Assembly (NCBI GenBank): GCA_030745835.1
Contig: JASLNU010000073.1
Location: 1-64,000 of the forward strand
Origin: GCA-2687515 sp002687515
Lineage (GTDB): Bacteria > Pseudomonadota > Alphaproteobacteria > Rhodospirillales > UBA2165
Length of the DNA: 64,000 nt
Reading direction: 5' to 3'
Part shown: positions 40,812 through 49,590 of the stretch, piece by piece
How positions within the stretch are numbered: position 1 is the first letter of the stretch
Layout: each line of letters starts with the position of its first letter
Notes under the pieces: generated by a model
The model's database searches: none
Told to the model about the DNA's origin: nothing
Seen by the model: the letters and a program-made list of their open reading frames with translations, nothing else
Made by a program: the position numbers and the translations under genes

Positions 40812-43136
40812 ATGGGAATGATGCCATCACCATTTGGAACCCAGCTTCCCTACGAAGAAAAGGAATTGAAGGTTGTCGGCACCAACCCGACCGAGCGCCC
40901 CGACGCCGCCGACAAGGTCACCGGCCGGGCGCGCTATGCCGCCGACATCAACCTGCCTGGCCAGTTGATCGGAAAAGTGCTGAGGAGCCCGCACGCGCAC
41001 GCCAATATCAAGTCCATCGACACATCGAAGGCGGAAAAGCTGGAGGGTGTCAAAGCCGTGGTCACTTGCGATGATTTTCCCGATATGCCGGTCCAGCACG
41101 CGTCCGGCGGCGAAATCATGATCAATTTCCGCGATGTCACGCGCAACATGATGGCCCGCGAAAAGGCGCTTTATGACGGCCATCCGGTGGCCGCCGTGGC
41201 GGCGGTCAGCGAATCCGTCGCCAAGGCGGCGTTGAAGCTGATCGAGGTCGATTACGAAATATTACCGCATGTCATCGAAGTGGTTGACGCCATGGCCGCG
41301 GAGGCGCCGCTCTTGAACGAAGAGCAATTCACCAAGGGCATCGAGCCGGCGCCCGACAAGCCTTCCAATATCGCCGCCCGCATGACCAGCAAGCTCGGCG
41401 ACGTCGAGGCCGGTTTCAAACAGGCCGATCTGATTATCGAACGGGAATTCAACACCAAGGCCGCCCACCAGGGCTATATCGAACCCCATGCCAGCATCGC
41501 CAATTACACCGAAGGCGGCGATGCCGAGGTGTGGACCAGCACCCAGGGCCACTTCATGATCCGCGCCCAGGCGGCCAAGGTTCTGGGCATGGATATATCG
41601 CGCATCAAGGTGACGCCGGCGGAAATCGGCGGCGGCTTCGGCGGCAAGAACCTGATTTATCTGGAGCCCCTGGCCATCCAGCTATCGAAGAAATCGCAGC
41701 GCCCGGTCAAGATGGCGATGACCCGGGACGAAGTGTTCCGCGCCTCCGGCCCGACTTCGGGCACCAATATCAAGATCAAGATCGGTGTCACCAAGGACGG
41801 CCGCATGACCGCCGCCGAGGCCGAGCTCAACTATCAGGCCGGCTGTTTCCCGGGCTCGTCCCTGCCCTTGTGCACGCCCACCGCCTTCACCCGCTACGAT
41901 CTGGAGAACGTCCTGGTGATCGGCCACGATGTGGTCTGCAACCGGCCCCGGGTGGCGGCCTACCGCGCGCCGGGCGCGCCGATGATCGCCTTCGGCGTCG
42001 AAACGGTGATCGACGAACTGGCCGAAGAGTTGAACATCGATCCCATCGAGCTTCGCCTGATGAACGCCGCCAAGGAAGGCACCCAGACCCATTTCGGGCC
42101 CAAGCTAGGCCCGATCGGCTATATCGAGACCCTGGAGCGGGCCCGCCAGCACCCGCACATGAAAGAGCCCCTCGGCCCGGGCCAGGGGCGCGGCATCGCC
42201 ACCGCCTTTTGGAACACGCTCGGCATGGAAACCTCGGCCACCCTCAATATCAATCAGGATGGCACCGCCTCGCTGGTCTTCGGCACCGTCGACGTGACCG
42301 GCGGCATGCGCGCCGCCTATTCACAGATGGTCGCCGAGGAATTGGGTATCCCGTTCGAAAAAGTGCGCGCCGTGCAAAGCGATACCGCTGCGCTGGGCTT
42401 CAACTTCCCGACCGTCGGCAGCCGCGGCACCGCCGCCGGCGGCATGGCGGCGGTCAAGGCCAGCCGCGATGCCATTGCCCGCATGTGCGAAGTCGCCGCC
42501 CGCATCTGGGAGGTCGAAGCCGATCAGGTGCTATGGGAAGACGGCCATGCGCGCCCCGCAAGCGCCAATGTCGGCGATTTCGAACCACTGTCGGTGGCCG
42601 AAATTGCCGCCAAGGCGGGCTTTTTGGGCGGCACCATCGCCGGCCATGCGGAGATTAACGTCACCGGCGGCGGCCCTGGTTTCTCAACCCATATCGTCGA
42701 TGTCGAGGTCGACCGGGAAACCGGCTTGGTGAAAGTGCTGCGCTATACCATCATCCAGGACGCCGGCAAGGCGGTATTCCCCGATTACGTCAAGGCCCAG
42801 TTCCACGGCGCCGCCGTGCAGGGCATCGGCATGGCCTTGAACGAGGAATATATCTACGACGAAAACGGCGTCATGGAGAACCCCGGCTTCCTCGATTACC
42901 GGGTGCCGGTGGCTTCCGACGTGCCGCATATCGAGACCGAGATTGTCGAGGTGCCGAACCCCAACCACCCCTATGGCGTCCGCGGTGTCGGCGAGGTGTC
43001 GATCATCCCGCCGCTGGCGGTGATCGCCAATGCCATTTATGACGCCGTCGGCGTGCGCCTCCGCGATCATCCGATGTCGCCGCCCAAGGTCTTGAAGGCC
43101 CTCGACGACGCGGCGCCGAGAGAGGCGGCGGAATAA
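40812..43136 (+). CDS. Molybdenum hydroxylase large (molybdopterin-binding) subunit
   Basis: The 774-residue protein has an N-terminal aldehyde oxidase/xanthine dehydrogenase a/b hammerhead (DAADKVTGRARYAADINLPG) and molybdopterin segments (IGGGFGGKN, VAAYRAPGAPMIAFGVE, AVQGIGMALNEEY, GVRGVGEVSIIPP). The active-site loop reads AYRAPGAP, not the AYxCSFR of true CO dehydrogenase, so this is a hydroxylase of an unknown substrate. It is followed by a complete ABC importer in the same direction. Confidence 0.93.
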   Translation: MGMMPSPFGTQLPYEEKELKVVGTNPTERPDAADKVTGRARYAADINLPGQLIGKVLRSPHAHANIKSIDTSKAEKLEGVKAVVTCDDFPDMPVQHASGGEIMINFRDVTRNMMAREKALYDGHPVAAVAAVSESVAKAALKLIEVDYEILPHVIEVVDAMAAEAPLLNEEQFTKGIEPAPDKPSNIAARMTSKLGDVEAGFKQADLIIEREFNTKAAHQGYIEPHASIANYTEGGDAEVWTSTQGHFMIRAQAAKVLGMDISRIKVTPAEIGGGFGGKNLIYLEPLAIQLSKKSQRPVKMAMTRDEVFRASGPTSGTNIKIKIGVTKDGRMTAAEAELNYQAGCFPGSSLPLCTPTAFTRYDLENVLVIGHDVVCNRPRVAAYRAPGAPMIAFGVETVIDELAEELNIDPIELRLMNAAKEGTQTHFGPKLGPIGYIETLERARQHPHMKEPLGPGQGRGIATAFWNTLGMETSATLNINQDGTASLVFGTVDVTGGMRAAYSQMVAEELGIPFEKVRAVQSDTAALGFNFPTVGSRGTAAGGMAAVKASRDAIARMCEVAARIWEVEADQVLWEDGHARPASANVGDFEPLSVAEIAAKAGFLGGTIAGHAEINVTGGGPGFSTHIVDVEVDRETGLVKVLRYTIIQDAGKAVFPDYVKAQFHGAAVQGIGMALNEEYIYDENGVMENPGFLDYRVPVASDVPHIETEIVEVPNPNHPYGVRGVGEVSIIPPLAVIANAIYDAVGVRLRDHPMSPPKVLKALDDAAPREAAE

Positions 43137-43144
43137 TAGGACAC

Positions 43145-43182
43145 AGCCCGGCTGGGGATGGCCGGGCCCGGCCAGCCGGGCG
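43145..43182. repeat. GC-rich REP-like palindrome
   Basis: GCCCGGCTGGGGATGGCC followed by GGGCCCGGCCAGCCGGGC forms a compact hairpin. It lies between the hydroxylase and the ABC importer genes, where it may soften transcript read-through. Same family as 5501-5538. Confidence 0.75.
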
Positions 43183-43394
43183 TGAGGCAAGCTCGGACAT
43201 ACCGTGTGCGTTCGCCGTTGCGGGCGCTGATTATTTTCTGCTTGATCACGAATTTGCGAGAAGGGTACATTAGCGGTCTGTTACCGGCGGCCGCGCCGTT
43301 CTGATCAGGCAATCCAATTCGAGTTGCCAAAGACGGCGGATATAACGACGGCCGGCGCATAGCGGAATTGTATTTTCACTGGGAGGATTTTCAA

Positions 43395-44660
43395 ATGTTG
43401 ACCAGACGCAGATTAGGACTTCGTTTCGCCGCCGCCGCGGCTATCTCGGCGGTAGCCCTGCTCATGTCGCCGCAAATGGCGGCCGCGCAGAAAAAACCCA
43501 TCAAGATCGGTTTCTCCATGACCCTCACCGGCGGCTTGGCCGGCGCCGGCAAGGCGGCCCTGATCGCCATGAACATCTGGAGAGATGACATCAACAAAAA
43601 GGGCGGCCTGTTGGGGCGCAAGGTGGAATTGGTCCATTACGATGACTCTACCTCGCCGGCCAAGGTGCCCGGCATCTACACCAAATTGATCAATGTCGAT
43701 AAGGTCGATCTGGTGGTGTCCAGCTACGGCACCAACCTGATCGCGCCGGCGATGCCTGTCGTCATGCGCAAGAAGATGGTGTTCCTGGCCTTGTTCGGCT
43801 TGGCCGTGAACGACCGCTTCAAATACAAGAACTATTTCCAGATCATGCCCGCCGGCCCGGTGCCGAAGGTCGACTGGGCGCGCGGCTTCTTCAAGATCGC
43901 CTTGGCGCAAAATCCGGCGCCCAAGAGTATCGCGCTTCTCGCCGCTGATTCCGAGTTTGCCCGCAACGCGGTTTCCGGTGCCCGGCATCTGGCCAAGGAA
44001 GCCGGCATGAAGATCGTTTACGACAAGACCTATAAGCCGGGCACCCCCGACTTCACGCCGATCATGCGCGCCATCCAGGCGGCCAAGCCCGACATCGTCT
44101 ATGTCGGCTCCTATCCGCCGGGTTCCGCCGGCATGGTGAAAGCGGCCAACGAACTGAGCCTGAAAACCAAAATGTTCGGCGGCGGCATGGTTGGGCTGCA
44201 ATATGCGTCCTTGCAGAAGAACCTCGGCCCGATGCTCAACGGTATCGTCAACTATGATTTCTGGGTGCCGGCCAAGACCTTGAACTTCCCCGGCGTCAAC
44301 GAATTCCTGGCGAAGTATCAGAAGCATGTGAAGGATACCAAAGCCGGTGTCGATCCGTTGGGCCACTACCTGCCGCCCTACGCCTATGCCTATCTTCAGG
44401 TTCTGGGCGACGCGGTCACCGCGGTCGGCGAGATCGACCACGCCAAGCTGGGCGCCTATATCCGCAAGACCACATTCAACACCGTGGTCGGCCCGGTGAA
44501 ATTCGGCTCGAACGGCGAATGGGCGAAAACGAGGACCCTGCAAGTGCAGTTCCGGGGCATCAAGGGCAACGATCTCGGCCAATTCGAAAAAGAAGGCAGC
44601 CGTGTCGTTCTCTATCCGGAATCGGTGAAATCGGGTAACGTCGTTTATCCCTACAAATAA
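43395..44660 (+). CDS. Branched-chain-type ABC substrate-binding protein
   Basis: ATG 43395 follows GGGAGG by 8 bases. The ~421-residue protein has a twin-arginine-like signal (MLTRRRLGLRFAAAAAISAV) ending at AAAQ and the periplasmic-binding fold with KIGFSMTLTGGLAGAGKAA and LVVSSYGTNLIAPAMPVV. It belongs to the LivK/HAAT class and delivers the ligand to LivHM. The ligand is unknown; the location next to the molybdenum hydroxylase suggests it takes up that enzyme's substrate. Confidence 0.92.
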   Translation: MLTRRRLGLRFAAAAAISAVALLMSPQMAAAQKKPIKIGFSMTLTGGLAGAGKAALIAMNIWRDDINKKGGLLGRKVELVHYDDSTSPAKVPGIYTKLINVDKVDLVVSSYGTNLIAPAMPVVMRKKMVFLALFGLAVNDRFKYKNYFQIMPAGPVPKVDWARGFFKIALAQNPAPKSIALLAADSEFARNAVSGARHLAKEAGMKIVYDKTYKPGTPDFTPIMRAIQAAKPDIVYVGSYPPGSAGMVKAANELSLKTKMFGGGMVGLQYASLQKNLGPMLNGIVNYDFWVPAKTLNFPGVNEFLAKYQKHVKDTKAGVDPLGHYLPPYAYAYLQVLGDAVTAVGEIDHAKLGAYIRKTTFNTVVGPVKFGSNGEWAKTRTLQVQFRGIKGNDLGQFEKEGSRVVLYPESVKSGNVVYPYK

Positions 44661-44707
44661 ACCGATCTAACCGAAGTTAAGTACAAGCATTCGAGGCCGA
44701 TACGGCA

Positions 44708-45577
44708 GTGACTGAACTATTTATTAATGCTGTCGTATCGGGCCTCTTGCTTGGCGGCTTCTATGCCGCCCTGGCGCTGGGCCTGTCGATCGCCTTCGGG
44801 CAGCTCGATATCGTCAATATCGCGCATCCGGCCTTTGTCATCTTCGGCTCCTACGTCACTTTTTTCATCAACGAACATTTCGGCCTCGACCCGATCCTGA
44901 TCGGGGTGTTGTTCACGCCGGTGTTTTTCATGATCGGCGTCATTCTCTACCGTATCTATTACGCCGCGTTCGAGCGCACCGGCCAGGAATCCCTGAGCGG
45001 CCTGGCCTTTTTCTTCGGCCTCATGTTCATCATCGAGGTCGTGCTGATCATGGTTTACGGCGTCGATTACCGCAACGTGCAAGCCGCCTATATCGGCGAA
45101 TCCCTGAAATTCAGTATCTTCATCATTCCCTACCGCATGCTGACCGCCTTTATCGCTTCAACAATCATGACAGCGGGCGTTTATTTCTATATTTCGCGCA
45201 CCTTCATGGGCCGCGCCATCCTGGCGGTATCGCAGGACCGGCTGGCCTTGCAGTTGATGGGCGCCAATCCGATCAACGTCAAACAGATCGCCATGGGGAT
45301 CGCCATCGCCACCACCATGCTGGCCGGCGCATTGCTGATCATGATCCAGCCGATCGAACCCTCCTTCGGGCGCATCTACATCGGCCAGGTTTTCGCCATC
45401 GTCGTCCTCGGCGGCATGGGCAGCATCGGCGGAACCTTTATCGCGGCACTGATAATCGGCGTCGCCGAAAGCCTGGTGCAAACCTTCGCCGGACCGGCCT
45501 GGTCGCCGGCCGTATCTTTCGGCATTTTATTGGTAATGCTGGCGCTCCGCCCGCAAGGCCTGTTCGGGCGGCTTTGA
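44708..45577 (+). CDS. livH: Branched-chain-type ABC permease LivH
   Basis: The 289-residue protein has about eight membrane helices, with SGLLLGGFYAALALGLSIAF at the start and VFAIVVLGGMGSIGGTFIAA near the end, as in LivH permeases. The start is GTG 44708. It forms the membrane pore together with the LivM gene 1 base downstream. Confidence 0.93.
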   Translation: MTELFINAVVSGLLLGGFYAALALGLSIAFGQLDIVNIAHPAFVIFGSYVTFFINEHFGLDPILIGVLFTPVFFMIGVILYRIYYAAFERTGQESLSGLAFFFGLMFIIEVVLIMVYGVDYRNVQAAYIGESLKFSIFIIPYRMLTAFIASTIMTAGVYFYISRTFMGRAILAVSQDRLALQLMGANPINVKQIAMGIAIATTMLAGALLIMIQPIEPSFGRIYIGQVFAIVVLGGMGSIGGTFIAALIIGVAESLVQTFAGPAWSPAVSFGILLVMLALRPQGLFGRL

Positions 45578-45578
45578 G

Positions 45579-46529
45579 ATGATAATCAGCAGATTTTGGC
45601 TCTCGCTTATCGCCATTTTCGTGATCGGCGTCCTGTTCACCCAGATTGCCGACAACGAATTTTATTTCTTTATCTCCTACGCCATCTTGCAGGCCCTGAT
45701 CATGGCCATCGGCTGGAATATCCTGGGCGGGTTCACCGGTTATGTGAATTTCGGCAGCGCCGGGTTTTTCGGCATCGGCGCCTATACCACCGTGCTTTTG
45801 CACAAAATGATGGGTGACGTCCAGGTGGTGGTCGCGGTCATCGGCGCCGGCATCGTCGCCGGCCTGCTCGGCCTCGCCGTCGGCTATTTGACGCTCAGGC
45901 TCAAGGGCGTCTATTTCGCCATCGCCACGCTGGCCATCGCCATCGTCCTCGAAACCGTTGCCGCCAACTGGGACTATGTCGGCGGCGCCACCGGTTATTA
46001 CATTTTAGTACCGGAAAAGATCATTTTCTTCGACAGCTATATCGAATGGCTGTTCACGGTGATGCTGTTTCTGGCGCTGCTTGCCGTTGGCATCTCGCGC
46101 TATTTGAATTCGTCACGCATGGGCCAGGGGCTGGCGGCCATCCGCGACGACGAATTGGCCGCCGAATGCGCCGGCGTGCCAACTCTCAGGCTGAAGCTCA
46201 TCTCCACCACCATCATGGGCGTTCTGATGGGGTTCGCCGGGGCGGCGTTCCCGTTTTTCGTGACCTTTGTCGAGCCGCTTTCGGCCTTCAACCTGCTGAT
46301 CGCCGTCAACGCCATCGCCATGCCGATGATCGGCGGCACGGCAAGCTGGTTCGGTCCCATCGTCGGCGCCCTGTTCCTAGGCAGCGCCCAGGAAATCATC
46401 ACCGTCACCATATCTTCCGAGCTGAACCTGCTGGTGGTCGGCGTCCTGCTCGTCGGTTTCATCACCCTGGCGCCGCAGGGCATCGTCGGGCTCTATCAGG
46501 ACTGGCGCAAAAAGAGGGATGCCAAATGA
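45579..46529 (+). CDS. livM: Branched-chain-type ABC permease LivM
   Basis: The 316-residue multi-helix protein shows GGFTGYVNFGSAGFFGIGAY and the inner-membrane coupling region AECAGVPTLRLKLISTTIMG of LivM. Its stop codon overlaps the ATPase start by 4 bases. It pairs with the LivH permease. Confidence 0.93.
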   Translation: MIISRFWLSLIAIFVIGVLFTQIADNEFYFFISYAILQALIMAIGWNILGGFTGYVNFGSAGFFGIGAYTTVLLHKMMGDVQVVVAVIGAGIVAGLLGLAVGYLTLRLKGVYFAIATLAIAIVLETVAANWDYVGGATGYYILVPEKIIFFDSYIEWLFTVMLFLALLAVGISRYLNSSRMGQGLAAIRDDELAAECAGVPTLRLKLISTTIMGVLMGFAGAAFPFFVTFVEPLSAFNLLIAVNAIAMPMIGGTASWFGPIVGALFLGSAQEIITVTISSELNLLVVGVLLVGFITLAPQGIVGLYQDWRKKRDAK

Positions 46530-47251
46530 GCGAGCGCATCCTCGAGGTTACCGGCCTGACCAAGCGCTTCGGCGGCTTCGTGGCGCTGGATACGGTCAGC
46601 CTGCATCTGGACGAGGGCGAGCGCCTGGGGCTGATCGGTCCCAACGGGTCCGGCAAGACGACCATGATCAACTGCATTTCCGGCGCGCTTATCAACGACG
46701 AAGGCGCGGTCAAGTTCAAGGGCCGGGATATCACCGGGCTCAAGGCGCACAAGCGGGCGCAAATGGGCATCGCCCGTTCGTTCCAGGTGCCGAAACCCTT
46801 CGGCACCATGACCGTCCTCGAAAATCTGTGCATTCCGCTGGAATTTGCCGCCTGGGAGCGGACCGATCACCGCCATATCGAGGAACAGGCGATGGAAATC
46901 CTGGAACTGGTCGGCTTTGAGGACCGCGCCCATGAAAGCTCCGCCGGCCTCACCCAGATCGAAATGCGGAAATTGGAACTGGCGCGCGCCTTGGCCGCCA
47001 AGCCCTCACTCCTGTTATCCGACGAGGCGATGGCCGGGCTGTCCTCGTCGGAAGTCGACGAGATTCTGGAAATCCTGTTTAAATTGAACGAAGGCGGCGT
47101 CGCCGTCATTATGATCGAGCACATCATGCGCGCCGTCATGCGTTATTCGGAACGGGTCATTGTCCTCGATGCCGGGCGGAAAATTGCCGAAGGCTCGCCC
47201 GACGAGGTCACATCCAATCCCGATGTGGAAAGGGCCTATCTTGGCGAATAG
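46526..47251 (+). CDS. livG: Branched-chain-type ABC ATPase LivG
   Basis: The 241-residue ATPase has Walker A LIGPNGSGKTTMIN, a degenerate ABC signature region SAGLTQIEMRKLELARALA, Walker B LLLSDEAMAGLSSSE and the switch His in MIEHIMRAVM. Position 2 of the Walker B Asp-Glu is intact. It overlaps livM and livF at its ends, giving coupled translation. Confidence 0.93.
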   Translation: MSERILEVTGLTKRFGGFVALDTVSLHLDEGERLGLIGPNGSGKTTMINCISGALINDEGAVKFKGRDITGLKAHKRAQMGIARSFQVPKPFGTMTVLENLCIPLEFAAWERTDHRHIEEQAMEILELVGFEDRAHESSAGLTQIEMRKLELARALAAKPSLLLSDEAMAGLSSSEVDEILEILFKLNEGGVAVIMIEHIMRAVMRYSERVIVLDAGRKIAEGSPDEVTSNPDVERAYLGE

Positions 47252-47972
47252 CTTATCCATCAAGGGCATCGAGGCGGGCTACGGATCGGTCCGCGTTCTG
47301 CATGACGTGTCGATTTCCGTCCATGACGGCGAATCGGTGGTGCTTTTGGGTTCCAACGGCAACGGCAAATCAACCCTGATCAAATGCGTCACCGGCATCG
47401 TGCACCCGTCGGCGGGCGAAATCACGCTTGAGTCGGACGGTGTCAAGATCGACCTGGTGGGCAAGTCGCCGGAAGACATCGTCGGCCTCGGCATCGCCAT
47501 GGTGCCCGAGGGGCGGCGCCTGTTCCCGGCCCTGACGGTCGAGGAAAACCTGCTTCTCGGCGCCTTCCGCAAGGACGCCCGCGCCAAGATCGACGAAAAT
47601 CTGGAATTCGTGTTCGGGACCTTCCCGCGCCTCAAGGAACGGCGCGGCCAGTCGGCGGGCAGCCTGTCCGGCGGCGAGCAGCAGATGGTGGCCGTCGCCC
47701 GCGCCCTCATGTCGGACCCGAAAATACTTTTGATCGACGAGCCGTCAGTCGGCCTCGCCCCGATCCTGGTCAGCCAGATGATCGCCAAGATCAAGGAATT
47801 GAAGGAGCGAAAGAACCTGACCATCTTGATGGCCGAACAGAACTTCAACCAGGCCATCAAGATCGCCGACCGGGGCTATGTCATCGTCCATGGCGAGATC
47901 GCCTTCGAGGGCGCCACCGCCGAAGATCTCAGCAACAACGAGATGATCAAGGAATACTATCTCGGCGCTTAA
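47241..47972 (+). CDS. livF: Branched-chain-type ABC ATPase LivF
   Basis: TTG 47241, preceded by GGAAAGG, starts a ~243-residue ATPase inside the end of livG. Walker A is LLGSNGNGKSTLIK, the signature SLSGGEQQMVAVARALM, Walker B ILLIDEPSVGLAPIL and the switch region MAEQNFNQAIK. It completes the five-part importer. Confidence 0.93.
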   Translation: MANSLSIKGIEAGYGSVRVLHDVSISVHDGESVVLLGSNGNGKSTLIKCVTGIVHPSAGEITLESDGVKIDLVGKSPEDIVGLGIAMVPEGRRLFPALTVEENLLLGAFRKDARAKIDENLEFVFGTFPRLKERRGQSAGSLSGGEQQMVAVARALMSDPKILLIDEPSVGLAPILVSQMIAKIKELKERKNLTILMAEQNFNQAIKIADRGYVIVHGEIAFEGATAEDLSNNEMIKEYYLGA

Positions 47973-48024
47973 ACAATGATATAATGCCCTCTGGAATGCC
48001 CTGGGACACGTGCAGGAGGCCGCC

Positions 48025-48297
48025 TTGCCGACACAGTTGGAAATCTTAAAGAAAAGCCGCGACCGGGTCTTGGCCAAGCGCGGACCCGACGATCCGTTCG
48101 TAAAGTCGCTGCAGGAAAAAATCGCCGCCGCCGAGAAATCCGAGGGGGAAGTGACGGTCACCCCCAATGCCGATCTGCCGCCGGCCGAAAAGGCCGACAT
48201 CGCCAGTGCCGGCAAGGCGCAGACCGCGCCCAAGGCAGGCAAGCAGACCAACACCCAGTTCCGGGTGAAAACCCAGGGCGCCGCCCGCTCGCGCTGA
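48025..48297 (+). CDS. Hypothetical small charged protein after livF
   Basis: TTG 48025 follows GCAGGAGG by 5 bases. The ~90-residue protein is hydrophilic: TQLEILKKSRDRVLAKRGPD, then Ala/Glu/Lys-rich stretches. No family is recognised. It lies 52 bases after livF on the same strand and may belong to the operon. Confidence 0.6.
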   Translation: MPTQLEILKKSRDRVLAKRGPDDPFVKSLQEKIAAAEKSEGEVTVTPNADLPPAEKADIASAGKAQTAPKAGKQTNTQFRVKTQGAARSR

Positions 48298-48329
48298 TCC
48301 GGCGGGTATTGACGCCGCGCGCCGGCGCC

Positions 48330-48600
48330 CTAGTGGCCTGTATCATCTAATTTGCATCCCTACGACGGTGTTGCAAGGTTTCCGGCGAGGAGCGCGCCGC
48401 GCCGTGGTGCCAATCCACCACAAGTGGTGCGCGACGACGACCGGGAGCCTTGCAACGCCGCCCTCTGGGTCGCTTTTCCCGTCCCCCCGGGGCGTCGGAA
48501 GAGCTTGCCGATGGGCACCGCATCGCCGGCGCCCTTCCTCCTACCGGGGAAACGGGAAAAGCGATCGTAGGGGTACAAATTAGATGATACAGACCACTAG
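48330..48600. mobile_element. Complete MITE copy
   Basis: It begins CTAGTGGCCTGTATCATCTA and ends TAGATGATACAGACCACTAG, about 271 bases, and is closely similar throughout to 27768-28037. It has no gene. It sits at the left border of the AT-richer block that starts at 48696. Confidence 0.88.
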
Positions 48601-48695
48601 TCCCGCCGACAGCCGCCAAAACCCGCCAATTTACGAGAAGCTCAACGAACTGTTCCGGGAGTTTGGGAGCGACCACGGGGCCGGGGAGTAATCAG

Positions 48696-49481
48696 ATGGA
48701 ATTCGAAGATATTCTCTATGAGAAAACAGATGGCGTTGCAAAAATATCGATAAATCGCCCCAAGGTATATAACGCGTTTCGAATAAAGACACTTGCTGAG
48801 ATATCAGATGCACTAATCGATGCCGATGAAAACTATCCAAGGATCGGCGTAGTTGTCATTACCGGGGTTGGCGACAAAGGCTTTTGCACAGGCGGCGATG
48901 CCGGAGAAAAGGGCGCCGCGCATGTTTACCCAAGAGGCATGATCATGATGCACGCCCGCGCCATCGATCTCATCAGGAAGATACCGCAGCCGGTAATTGC
49001 CGCGGTCAACGGTTATGCGCTGGGTGGCGGGCACGTATTACAGACAGTTTGTGACCTCACCATCGCATCCGAAACCGCGCAGTTCGGTCAAACCGGCCCG
49101 CGTTCGGGCAGCTTCGATGCGGGATACGGCGCCGGTTACCTGGCCAGGCTGGTTGGCGAGAAGAAGGCCAGAGAGATATGGTACCTCTGCCAAATGTACT
49201 CGGCTGAGGAGGCATTGGGGATGGGACTGGTGAACAAGGTCGTTCCCGCGGACCAGCTCGAGGAAGAGGTGGCTGCCTGGTGCAAAGCCATCCTGGAGAA
49301 GAGCCCGACGGCGATAAGGTGCCTCAAGGCGAGCTTCAATGCACAAGCCGCGAGCAGCATGGGGAATGCCCTGATCGGCGACGAGATGACCTGGGAGTTC
49401 TGGAACAGCGAGGAGGCATTCGAGGGGCGCGACGCCTTTGATCGACGTCGAACCGCCGATTTCTCAAGATTTAGAGAATGA
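48696..49481 (+). CDS. Enoyl-CoA hydratase/isomerase family protein, BadI-like
   Basis: ATG 48696 follows GGGGAG. The 261-residue crotonase-fold protein matches the pattern I recall for BadI (2-ketocyclohexanecarboxyl-CoA hydrolase): MEFEDILYEKTDGVAKISIN, GDKGFCTGGDAGEK, IAAVNGYALGGGHVLQTVCD, EKKAREIWYLCQMYSAEEAL. BadI opens a ring in anaerobic benzoyl-CoA degradation. Specificity is inferred, not shown. It is the first gene of the AT-richer block. Confidence 0.85.
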   Translation: MEFEDILYEKTDGVAKISINRPKVYNAFRIKTLAEISDALIDADENYPRIGVVVITGVGDKGFCTGGDAGEKGAAHVYPRGMIMMHARAIDLIRKIPQPVIAAVNGYALGGGHVLQTVCDLTIASETAQFGQTGPRSGSFDAGYGAGYLARLVGEKKAREIWYLCQMYSAEEALGMGLVNKVVPADQLEEEVAAWCKAILEKSPTAIRCLKASFNAQAASSMGNALIGDEMTWEFWNSEEAFEGRDAFDRRRTADFSRFRE

Positions 49482-49590
49482 AATATCCGCGACGCTTACC
49501 GGTCGATCGTGGGCCGGCGAATGGCTGCCGCGCAACTCCTCGGGGCGGGCCGGGTCGTCAACGGCAGAAGACGATATGGGGGTGGCTTCC

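Noticed and set aside
40812..43136. Naming the large subunit carbon monoxide dehydrogenase CoxL
   Set aside because: The active-site loop reads AYRAPGAP and lacks the Cys of the AYxCSFR motif.
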